NCBI RefSeq assembly: GCF_000004075.3
Contig: NC_026655.2
Coordinates: forward strand, 16,291,489 to 16,355,488
DNA from: Cucumis sativus
Taxonomy: Eukaryota > Streptophyta > Magnoliopsida > Cucurbitales > Cucurbitaceae
Direction: 5' to 3'
DNA length: 64,000 nucleotides
Shown here one piece after another: positions 47,906 through 59,183 of the stretch (its first letter is position 1; every line of letters starts with the position of its first letter). The notes under the pieces were generated by a model, which ran no database searches, was not told the DNA's origin, and saw only the letters and a list, made by a program, of their open reading frames with translations. The position numbers were made by a program, and so were the translations under genes.

Positions 47906-50900
47906 TTAATGTTTCTCATGCACTTTCAGTTTGAAGACAACATGCTGCTCAAAAGAATCATAGGTTAAGAAATTTCAAAACTAACAGAGCAATCAATGGA
48001 GAAGGGGAAAGTAGGCAATGACAGAAACTTGTTGGTCATGAATGTATCTTTTGGATTAGATAATCAACCTCTTCATACCTTAATCTGCTTTCTCCTGTAT
48101 GTGTATGTGATGTGAATTGAGTCATCACTAGCTTCGATGACGGCTGGATATGAAAATTCATTTTCTGGCTCATCCTCCAAGGTCATAACATCTTGCCATG
48201 AGTCACCATCATCCAGAGACAGGCCAACCTTAAGCACACCTCTTGATACCGTGTTATAAACAAGTAATAAACGACCATCCCTCAGTTTGACTCCGTCAAT
48301 ACCTATAGATAAGGTAACATACTCAAAGATGAGATGTTGGAAACTTGGAATCTTAGTTGTAAGATCAGCCTTCTCCACTTGTGCAGAATGAATAGAGCTT
48401 ATAAGATCAGTAATTGCTAAATTTGGGAAGTTATCCAATTTCATAATGAAGATTCTCGCGAGACTGAATCAATGCGCTTAAAAGTTCATGTCTGTGTTAG
48501 TAATTCAAACACATAAAACATATCAAATTAATATATTGCAATATCAAGAAGAATTTAATAGAAACTAGTTATTCAAGGTACTTGCACCCTCTCTTGAGAT
48601 CACTCTCAAGCCCAACCACTAAATGCCTATCTCCCACTATTTATAACTAAACTCGATAACCGCCTCCCTGTCTACCTACTAATGTACCCTTAATATTCCT
48701 AATAGTATGCAGATGCTTACAGTTACAGGTAATGCATGTAGCTCTGCCATGTTACCTGAGTTTGGATTAGGAAGATTTGTAGGTATTGCAAAGCTCCAGT
48801 TGTGACCACCATCATTGGATTCTGACATACAAATACTATCGATACCTGTGAAGGATCGAAGTAAAACCCGCAGATTTCCATTTGCAGTCTGGTAAGGAAC
48901 TGGTTGAATGACACTGAGAGATCGATTTTTCATGTATATTGGGCCAAACTTTCTCCATGACCTACCTGAATCAGATGTGACCTGTTATATTGACATGTCA
49001 GCCACATTTTCCAGATTTTGAGACAAGCGAAAACCAAAGAACTATTCATAATAACCTCCATCCATGCACCCCAAGAGTTCCAACTTTCAACTGAAGATCC
49101 GCAGAGTAAAACTCCATTTTCCAGCAAGATTGGCTACAGCATCAGACAAGAAAAGACAGTTTCTTGAGCGAGAACAGTTTAACTGAATTGGTAGATATCA
49201 GCACATATATTATACCTTATTCTTTATTGGTCCTAAGATACCAGGAGGAAGCTGTTCTCTCGCTGTCCAAGTAATGCCTTTGTCATATGACCGCTTCATG
49301 CACCCACTCCATCTGATTGTTATCTCCATCAGCATAAGATACAATGAAACAAATTTGCAAGCAGAAGGGTTTAACTTTTCACACAAAAAGTTATTCAATA
49401 TGTTAGAAAGTTGGGCATTGGAGACTAGAGTGAACCAGTAAAAAAAGGGTGCCCTGGGATTTCAAGGAAAAGGTATTGAGGCTCTTTCTAGAAAATTCAA
49501 AATCTAATTAATCAAACCAGCTAACGTGAGCATATCTGCTTCCTAAGATCATTTTATTTGAGATACCTTATATATAGCCTTGGTAGTTCTTGTTGGCCTG
49601 TTAAAGATTAAGAATTATACAGGGCTTGTCGGCCCCAATACTGAACTTTCCGATATGATAAATGATGTTATCAAATGACATGAATTTCAAATCATATCCC
49701 ACAAATTGCTAGATGTAAAGACAACGCCACTGCACCACGGGAGGTCCAATAAATCAATTGAAACTCGAAACAAATATAAAGAAAAATCAATGAATATGTC
49801 CAGAGCTGTTATTTCAGAGAACCATTATGAGCTTAAAACTGTCATACTTTTGAACTTCTTGGCCCACTTTATAAAACAGAAGCAGCTCATCTGACGGAAG
49901 TTTGAACAAGACAGGGTTCCACATTGGAATGTCAGGCTCCTCATCAGCCACAATAGGGGAGTGCCAGGAGCCATTCTGCAAATTATAATTTTAACAAAAT
50001 ATCATTGCAGAGATAACGGACTCAACGTGGGAATAGCAAGATAAAAAAGAGTTATTGCTTGTCCAACTATGTCTTCATAACTTGAGTAAAATTGTTAACA
50101 GCCCTTCTAATGAATGCTAGAAAAAAATCATGAGTGGACAATCTAGCCAGAAATGAACATCAATGAGGAAAGTTAAAAGTAATACAAATATCTCCTAAGC
50201 CACTCAATATTGTAAGAAGTATGGACAAAGGCCAACAGCCTGTTGTGAGTTTTGTGACATAAACAAAGGCAAGGAGAGAGAGTAAATTTTATAGAAGTAT
50301 AGTTTGAGAAATCACATCAGCAAGCAAGCAGAACATAACTCAGATGAGAATAAAGTGTTTAGATCCTCTTGCAGAACCCTTGTTTTTGGTTTTCGGTTTC
50401 TGAAAAATTATGCTTGTTTAGCAATTAAATGGTATTGAGGAGTGATAAAATCGGATCGGCTTGCTTACCTTAAAAGCTTGCAACCAAATCTTCACATCCG
50501 GTGCGCCCTCTAATGTACCACCAAAATATGCAACCAAGTAATGATCCTTATCAACCTGCTCTATTAAAAAAGAAAACACTCGGATTCTCCTCTAACAAAA
50601 TCAGGGATCCAATTATTATAAGACCAAATGAAGTTTCTTCATCAAACCAAACCTCCACAATTGTAGAAGCATGACAGTTGTTGAAAGGAACAGAATTGGC
50701 AGGAAATGTAAACTCCTCTTGCAAAGGCCCGTCAACATAACTCCCCTTTCCCATTTTCAAACTTCTAACAACTATATTCGAATGCCCTCTAACTAATACT
50801 CTGCACAAGAAGTTGAACATAAGAAAAAAAAGTCTCATTTGCGCATTCAATCAAACAATTAGTTCATAGTAAAGAGTTAACATACAACATCAGCTCAAAA

Positions 50901-51179
50901 CAGAATCCCAAACTTAAGTATCTAAAATACTTCATCCAATATGAAAAACTTCAATTGTGGGTGTAAAAGAATAAGGGATAAAAAAAAATAAAAAACAAAA
51001 AGTAACAACCTTGGTCCAAATATATGGGAATGATGATACAAGCGATGAATACGCGAGGAAAACTTTGGGGTTAATAAATTGAATTTAGAGATGAAGGTGT
51101 TTCCAAATCCTGGGGATGAAATACTGAAAACGGAGAGCAAGAAAAAGGAAATAAGAACAGCCCCCACTAATTTCCGCAT
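47906..51179 (-). CDS. BNR/Asp-box sialidase-like protein with signal peptide
   Basis: Nine exons in transcript order: 51179-51010, 50800-50653, 50555-50469, 49975-49848, 49312-49216, 49133-49056, 48981-48756, 48302-48079 and 47944-47906, giving 398 aa. The N-terminus has a hydrophobic signal or anchor ([16 protein letters not shown]). The rest is a six-bladed-propeller type BNR_2/sialidase-like domain. Four Asp boxes of the S/T-x-D-x-G-x-x-W form are visible: SYDKGITW (186-193), TSDSGRSW (238-245), SNDGGHNW (291-298) and SLDDGDSW (340-347). Conserved blocks [23 protein letters not shown] and [18 protein letters not shown] fit plant members. Plants do not make sialic acid in quantity, so the substrate is unknown and 'sialidase' describes the fold. 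The last exon (13 codons) is short and is the least certain part. The gene is divergent to TRMO, 2.4 kb away. Confidence 0.88.
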
Positions 51180-52059
51180 CTTCTAGAAATGTTGTGATGG
51201 GAAAAAAGTGGTCAACTTAGGAAGACAAAGGCATTACATTTTGGATAACACAGAGAGGGGAGGAAAGAAGTAAGAGGGAAGTAGTTGAATGGTTTAGTAC
51301 CTAAACAGTGGCACTCGGAAAGTCTGAAATTTGATGGACTGATGTGATGCAGGTAGGAAAATGAGGAGAAAACTCGAGAGCTGAGATTGAAAGTGTTGAC
51401 ATTGGATCTAACCCGTGTTGTTGTTTTGTTTGTAAGCATAACCGGACAGACTCACGATTTAGATAATTACATATGTCTCTACTCAAAATTGAGTATAAAA
51501 AGTCTCACTTTATCTGTCTTTTATTCCAAAAAACAGTGAGACCTTCTCAATTCAACTATTCCAAATTTCAATTAATATTATCTCAAACTGTATAGAATCA
51601 CAAAAGTAAAATTTATTCCTTAATAATAGAATTGATAACATTGTTTAGAAGAATTTAATTAATCTCTCAACTAACCATAAAATTGTTGCATAAACGATAT
51701 GATCATTAGACTATTGTAAAATGCAAGAGAAAGGTTGATTTATGGGTTGCTATACATCGTCCTCTATTGTATATTTGGTTGATGAGGCAATATGATTTAT
51801 GAAGGGTCGACTAGAGTATGGTTTGTCCATAGATAAAGTTTTCCAACCCGTGGATCCTTGCTAGGGATCCAATCACTAAATTTCGAATTGTAAAACAAGT
51901 GATGAATGCAATATTTACGAAATCTTGGATAATATTCTTGGAAAATCTCAAGATAGAATATACAAAATGGAGGATTTTGTGGATGTTGTAAAAAGCCCCT
52001 AATTTGTAGATGTGAAAAAATCACAATGTCTTCTGCTTTTGGTACCATCCCACACTGCC
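51180..52059. other. Upstream region of the sialidase-like gene
   Basis: Probable promoter and leader close to 51180-51480, then AT-rich DNA. Minus-strand open frames at 51212-51439 and 51797-52048 have no family support. Confidence 0.5.
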
Positions 52060-53240
52060 TTATAGTAATGAATTAGTCTAAGTGGTAAGCAAGAGTGAAT
52101 CATAGGGAGCACACTGATTCTCAAACAAACCAATTTTCAATTCGAGAGATTTTTTTATTTGAAATCGATGGAACAAAGTAAATTGCAGAGTATAAAAGTA
52201 AACACAAAGGAAATCCTATGTTAAAAGGCTCTAGCTTGGGTTACGAGGATTTCTCCCTTATCCAAAGATTTCATTCATGGAAACATCATTAGTATGTAAT
52301 CTTTACTTATCCAATTTAATTGGAACAATTAGTTAAATTGTCCTAAGCTTTTTATTGTTCCAACTCATGCAACATTGAATTTTTCAATAGCATTAAGTTC
52401 TTAAGTTCTAGAAATAGTTAGATGGAGTGTCTAATTTTTCAACACCTAATTGACATTCAATAGTTTTAATTCTAGGTTGGTTAGAATCACTAGTATCAAA
52501 AGAGATTTACATGTTAACCTATTTAGTGCAAAACATAAATTATATGTTCCTCAACGTTGAACATATAACAAAATATCAATTAAATTCATAATTGAACCAA
52601 AGATTACAAGAGAAATAAGTTTAAGTTCTCGTGAACTCAAATAGACAAAAGAAGAATCTAACAAATTCAAGCTAGAAAACGAGTACCTTAGCCTTTTATC
52701 CATATGCCAGATGATGATAGTTGTACATAGTTGAAAACAACATGAAAGAAAGATGAAAATAGGGAGAAAAATGGTGAAAGTCGACTGAATATGGAATAGG
52801 ATATGTGTGTCCGCTAATAAACATAAATATAAAATAGAGGCAGCATTGTCGTGCCGAAGGGAAGCGATGTTGCTCTCAAGCATACCCACGCATGAGCCTT
52901 CCATCTCAACTTCGGAGTGCCACGACACCCAAGGGTTGTGTTGCGACGCATGAACCTTTTTTCATAAACAAAGTCTATTGCCTTTTGGCACTGCCTCCAA
53001 CACCGCACCGCCAAGGCTTCAACATGAGATTCTCATAACTTTGTTCTATGCAGCCTCAAGTCACTTTAGTTGATGTCATATAACTTCCAATTGAGCTACA
53101 AAATGACGTCAACTCCAAATTACATCTATGAATTGCTCAAAATCTATAACACAATCAAATGAGACTGTAAAATCATGAAATGAGCCTGAATTAAGTAGAG
53201 ATGAACAACACATTTCATACCCTATCACTTAGCTCATGAC
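52060..53240. mobile_element. Probable degraded retrotransposon-derived segment
   Basis: Begins with a 'taagtggtaagcaagagtga' then 'cagggagcaca'-like phrase that recalls the ends of large non-coding plant retroelement derivatives. A GC-richer stretch (52840-53020) in otherwise AT-rich DNA also fits. No coding domain is visible, and neither LTR pair nor target duplication could be defined, so this rests on general resemblance. Confidence 0.3.
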
Positions 53241-53606
53241 GAGGTAGTATCTATAACCATCTCTTAGTCCTAAGGTAGATTTTAAAAACAATATATTTCA
53301 ATAATACACGAGCACGAGGACTTCAATTTTAACTATTAGCTAGAGAGCTGGGAACAAAGAGTGACACAAGTGATAAATATGTCCACTTCTTGGGGTTCAC
53401 AACTTCTGGGGTCAAACACACCGGGTTGAGGGTAAATGGGGTATTTTATCTTTAAAAGAAATTAAAACAAACATTTTAAAAAGATCAAATTGATAAATGT
53501 TTTTGGACTTGGGGTATTTGGGTAATTGTCCAAAATAAAACCCCAAAACCGGAAATTGGTTAAACCTCAAGCAGCCGGATCGAGTTCGTCTGAACGCTGC
53601 AGACTA
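53241..53606. other. TRMO upstream region
   Basis: Likely promoter and leader. GC content rises toward the start codon at 53607. An upstream in-frame extension exists without a good ATG. Confidence 0.45.
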
Positions 53607-56600
53607 ATGACCTACGCTGCGGATTCAAGATGGTCGACGGCCGCCATGAGCGTCACGCTGGCGTTTATCTCTGCCTCCGCCATCATATCTCGTAAAACTT
53701 CGAAACTTTTTTTTAGATCATATATGTCCTCTTTCTTAGTTTCTCCGATTTCCGATTTGTTTCTTACAATTAAAGTTTTGTTGTTTTCCCCAGTTTATCT
53801 TGTGACAAAGAAGTCCAGAGAGTTGGGTACCAAGGTTCGACAGCTCGAGGCTTCTCTAGCAGCTTCATTAAAAAAAACCGCCGCCGAGAGACAAGGCCGA
53901 ATACGGGCACAGCAGGTACTTCATATCATTTGCTCTTCTGCATCGCTTCATGTTCCAGTGTTGTTATTTGATATCTTGGTTTCAATTTTCTCCCTACTTT
54001 AGGCTTTAAGGAAAGCAGTTGCGGAACCCAAGTCTGATAGTGTGAAATGTACTTCATATCCCATGACGCCAATCGGTACTATCCAATCATCCTTCACTAC
54101 CAGGTTAGTTTTTTTATTGCATTATCTGGTAGTTGAAACATGAATTTTTGGGTCGTTGTTTTCTCATTTTTCTGTTCATAAAGCTAATGTCAAAAGTGGA
54201 TATGTGTGAGCCATATTCTTCAGTTAGCTGTAAAAATCGAACAATCAATAACCTTTTTTGGGGGTTTTCTTTTTAGGAATGGGACTCCAAGGCAATCTTT
54301 GCTCGTACCTCTTGCAAGGGCACGGCTGGTGTTTTCTGCTCGCATTCCCCCAGCTTCCATTGAAGGTCTTGGAGAATATTCCCATTGCTGGGTCATATAT
54401 GTCTTTCATTTGAACACAGATCTTGACAAGTTGTGGAAGGATCCATCGAAATCAAAATTCAAGGCCAAAGTACGTTTTCTTCATTAGTTGATGCTCCTTC
54501 AATGTGGAACTCATATTTTTATTATTCTTATAATTTCCTAAAATCCCATAAAAGGACAGCTCAATGGTAGGTTAGAGTACCGAGGTTGAAAGGCGAAAGA
54601 GTAGGAGTCTTTGCTACGAGATCTCCACATAGACCATGCCCAATCGGACTTACTGTTGCAAAGGTAAGATAATTTTTTTTAGTGCTGTCGATGTGTCTTG
54701 CAAGTTTATGGAGAAGCCCATGGTAGATCACAGACGTGGATGAAATGTGTCTTCCCCTAACGAGTTCTAGATGGGTTTTGCTGTCACATGAACATGGTCC
54801 AACATGTTTTGTATGGTTAGGCTGAAATGTCATTTAATTTAGTATTAGAAATTCATGGTTACAAGCTTGCAGTTGTTGTAACTTGCAAGTGTTAGACAGC
54901 ATTCAGATGCAACAAATAAATGGGGGAATATTAAATCTAAGATTAATAGATCTGCTATGTTACCAATTCAGGTGGAGGCTGTCCAGGGACATGAAATTCT
55001 ACTCTCTGGTGCCGACCTTGTTGATGGAACTGTAAGAGTTCGTTTTCAATTTTTCTTACCACGAAAAAGGTCTAGTTGAATTTATACGTTACTTCTTGGG
55101 GTAATGATTGTTATGATTTCTTGCTTTTTTTGAATTTTGTTACAGCCAGTACTTGATGTTAAACCTTATCTACCATACTGTGACAGTGTCCAAAATGCAA
55201 CAGTCCCAAAGTGGTTACTGGTATGTCTTCAAGAATTAATTTCTATGACTAAACGTTATTTTAGAATTTCCTCGATGCTTATGTTATTGCTATTCATCGT
55301 TTAAATTGTTTTTTATGTTTTAGTTTTTGGCAACTATTCTTTCAGTCTGTCCCAACGAAGATTTATTCTGAATGTTGTGCTTTTCAAACTTCTCTTATGC
55401 ATGGCATATGTGATATGACTAGTTGTGTGCAAATAACTTAAGAAATTCAGCTTTCCATATACTATTAGGTTTTTGTCCTACTCTCATATTTGGAGTTATA
55501 CGCTGTGACCATGTAATATGTTTATGTACATTCCTCTTGGCATTCTTACATGTTATTTACGCCAACACAGGGGGACAATGTATTGACTGTTGCGTCCATT
55601 TGCTTCTCTGAAGAATTTACGTCCACTCTATCCAAGTGTTGGCCACTAACGGTGAGTTCCTTTTTCTTTTTCTTTATAATTAATTGATCATTGTTGTTTC
55701 ATAATCATCATTATTATTGTTACTACTACATAGATATTCATTAGTGTTTGGGCCAACTTGGAATATTCGACAATATGCCAGAAATATTCTCTGATTGTTT
55801 TGCACAGGACATGGTAAAATCAATACACAACAATATTTTACTTAGCGTGCATAAGTTTTCCTTAAAATTTTGGGTATTGGAAAGGTGTAATGTAAAATCA
55901 AGAATCTAGTTTCTTTGGTTTCAAAAGGCACTTTTCAAATTGCTATATTTTATACCTGAAGGGGAGGGGAGGGGAGGGACGGGACGTCCTTGCTGGAGTT
56001 TTGGGTCATAATCAGCCTTAGGTTGGTCCTCTGATAGAAAACTTAATAAAAGTGAAAGCCTTTGTTGTCTTCTGGTGATATTGTAGCACAAGGAGTCTAA
56101 ATGCCTAAAGATAATTACGCCTCTGGAATTTTACATTATGAACGTTGGGAGAGCGGCTGCTTTGTAGTCTGATTACCATTTTTGTGAAACTCCACGTTAC
56201 AAAGAGCTAATGCTCTCAACTTTCATATGGTACAAAGTAGGATATTCTGGATGGGGTATGCCATTTAGGGGTGTTTAGTGGTTCGTAATGGGATGGGTTT
56301 GTAATGTAATGTAATCCAAAATCCATATTTAGATAGAGTGTTTTGGACTCAACTTATAATACAAACTTCATTCTGCTTAATAGTTTTCAATCCAACGTTC
56401 TCTCTCCCTGGTCTCATTTCTAACACTCATTTTTTATTTTTTATTTTCAGTAATGTAATCAGTCCAACTGTCTAAATAACTCTTTAATTTTTTCTTTGGT
56501 TTCCATCATTTTGCCACATAAATTTCTCACGCATCATATTTTGTTGGTTTCAGGAAAAGAAATCACTTTATGCGTCGGAAGATGAATTGAAAAACTTTGT

Positions 56601-56871
56601 GAAACAGGTGCTTTCTTGGGATATTCGATCAGTGTCTCAACGAAGTCGACCTCATTGCTCTCACATTAAGACGGATTCAGATGATAGTTCAGATTCAGAT
56701 GGTCACCTAAATGACAAAGTTTCGAGTAGTTCACAAAGTTCTTCAAAGAGCACAATCTATCACCTACTTGTAGATGGCTTAGATGTTTCATACACAATTG
56801 GTTGCCATGGGGACGTGGTTGTGGACAAAGTGGAACTTGCATCATCTAGCTCGAGAACAAGAAGCAATTAA
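53607..56871 (+). CDS. TRMO: tRNA (adenine(37)-N6)-methyltransferase, TrmO/UPF0066 family
   Basis: Nine exons: 53607-53691, 53794-53915, 54003-54103, 54277-54469, 54571-54663, 54972-55031, 55146-55220, 55571-55651 and 56554-56871, giving 375 aa. The family uses S-adenosylmethionine to methylate t6A37 in tRNA-Thr, giving m6t6A. The domain begins near TPIGTIQSSF (about 90-99). It contains NGTPRQSLLVPLARARL, LGEYSHCWVIYVFH, the signature GVFATRSPHRPCPIGLT, and DGTPVLDVKPYLPYCD. Most bacterial members read RPNPIG at the signature; here the N is C. The N-terminus has a short hydrophobic stretch (MSVTLAFISASAII) and a basic, heptad-like helix (about 33-80), suggesting membrane anchoring or organelle targeting plus a coiled coil. 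The C-terminus has a family helix (SLYASEDELKNFVKQVLSWD), then a Ser/Asp-rich linker and a TIYHLLVDGLDVSYTI block. Confidence 0.92.
55961..55983 (+). other. G-quadruplex-type motif in TRMO intron 8
   Basis: Four G-runs separated by single A residues, then acGGG (ggggaggggaggggaggg followed by acggg). It lies on the transcribed-sense strand, so it could fold in the pre-mRNA. Confidence 0.7.
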
Positions 56872-59183
56872 CACAAAGCAAATTCTTCCGAATAGGCAAA
56901 TCAGGGTTGTCTTATTACTAACCTTGCATTGCTACAATTAAAAGGATCCCCTATCTTGGAAATTTTCCCTTGAAATTATACTGCCTTGAATGGAGCTTGA
57001 TCTTGCTCATCTTTCTGTCAGAAACAAACTGTAGGTTGAAACTGAGACTAGAATGCTGGATAAATTATGAGTTAAATGGTTTTGGTTGAAAAGCAGCTGT
57101 TTGCTTACGAATGAATCTTTGACTTTTATACCACAATCTTAAAACAAGAAAAGGATATGTTTGTGACCTCTGTACTCCAGGAGTAGCACAAGTGACTAGG
57201 TCACTATAGGCTGAACTGATTCACGTTTGGTTTGGATTTTGCTGTTTTTCATTTTTAGTTTAAAAAATTCTTTGCTTAGGTTTCTTTCTCTCTCTCTCTT
57301 AATTGAAAAAACAACTTTTCAATCATTTGCCCGAATGATCTTAATGTCACTTTTAGAGAATATTTTCAGTATGGCCACCCTTAATCAACCGAACAACAAC
57401 TGATATAATATTGCAAAAATATATAGATTTTGTGGTCTCCTGTTTTAGTTATTTAGTTTGTTGGTTTCAAAGTATCCTACCTTATTTTTTTAGATTTGAA
57501 TTTTGTTTTGATTTGATTTTTTAATTTCAAAATTTTATTCCTAAAATGAATACTAACCATCAATTTTTGACTTTAATTGATGCACTTCAACTTTTAGAAT
57601 TAAAGTATAAATCAAAACTTATTAAAGAGTAAATCTTATCATTTATAAATTAAATTGAAATAAAACTCATGAAATATAAATTGGAGTCAAAACTTGATGG
57701 TGGTATGCTAACTATAACAATAATAATGTAAGTCCACTATTCTATGCTTTTATTTATGTTCTTGAAATGCGTTGTTGGTGGTTGAGGTATTAAATTCCTT
57801 CATTAATGTTTCTATGAATCGTCAACATGTTAGCTTAATCTACTGTGTGTTAATTGAAGGACATGTCAAATTCTTAATTATTGGAGGGCCACTTGCCTAT
57901 ATGACCAAACAACAAATGTTCTACTAGCAAAAACATTATATGTATTCAAATATAACATTTTCTTCAATATTTTAAGTATTTTAAAGAAATTTTCTTAATA
58001 TTGCATTTTAAAGAAATTCTCTTTCAAGTGTTTTTATCTCACAGTTACTTGACAAAAATCAAGAATTGAGAAACGATAGAGAGAAACAAATGAACTCATG
58101 ACAATCATATTTCTTACTTTTGAGGATGAAAATTGTCTCTTTTTTCTAAATATATACATATTAATTTTCTTTTGACTTTTGATGATGAAATTTGTCTTCT
58201 TTATTCACAACCATTTCTTTATGGCACAACTTTTCAGTCGTGAATATGTTCTCCCAAAATTCTGTCATTCAACAATTTTCAAGGTTTGGCTTCTTATACC
58301 CAATGTGGTATGTTTTATCTGTTTTGGTTTGGTTTTTTTCTTTTTCTTTTAGAGTATACAAATGTAACAGCAACTAATATAACACATTGCAAATAAATAA
58401 AAGAAAAAGTTTGTAGGTATATAAAATGTTAGATTTAGTTTGGATGGATTCTATCACTAATAAAATATAATAAATTATTCAATAAAAAAATCAAAAGAAA
58501 AAAAAATCATGGTACCATACAAAAGTAGAAACTTAGGGCTAAAGTGAGCCGAAAAGGGGACTTAGCCCTTGGCTTAAGCTAGAGTCTCTTTGGCCTTGGT
58601 TAAAGCCAAAGTCGAACCATACCAAATGCTTAATTTAGGTATGTCTCACTCATTTGGATCCAACATGTCATTTTTATGTCATAGTATATCCTAAAGTAGA
58701 TAGAGACCATGTATAACCTTAAAACTATCACCATTACATTTAGGTCATGCACTTTAATTGAAAAATAGTTGATTTAATTTGACCTCAAGAACATGTGAAT
58801 TAGAAAAAGAAAATATGTCTAACGTGAAGATAACTTACATTAGTAATAAAGGTATATATACCTTACATTAAAAAAAGAAATTGAAATTCACATCATCATT
58901 ATCTAAAAAAAAAGGAGGATTGAAGGAAGCTCAATGTTTTTCGAATTTTTGTGTAAAGTCAGAATATTTAGTTGACATCAGACGTAAAGATGAGGAATTG
59001 TCTGACATCGGCCAGCGCAGTCCCTGTGATGCCAAACCAAAGTCCCCATCACCGACGCCACTCTGTTTACTCCTCACTCACAACCTTCCAACCTCCCGCT
59101 TTTATTGTTCCTACTCACCTAAGCTTTACTTCACCCCACAACAACAAAACACCAATCTTCCCCGCTTCTCAAACTCCCCACAA
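56872..59183. other. Intergenic DNA between TRMO and DGK
   Basis: The TRMO 3' UTR occupies the first few hundred bases. A CT microsatellite lies near 57287-57298. The last 300 bases lead into DGK. An in-frame extension runs upstream of the DGK start, but its sequence is not domain-like. Confidence 0.55.

Noticed and set aside
58881..59183. Upstream extension of the DGK first exon
   Set aside because: In frame but without conserved DGK sequence; the family N-terminus begins at the ATG at 59184.
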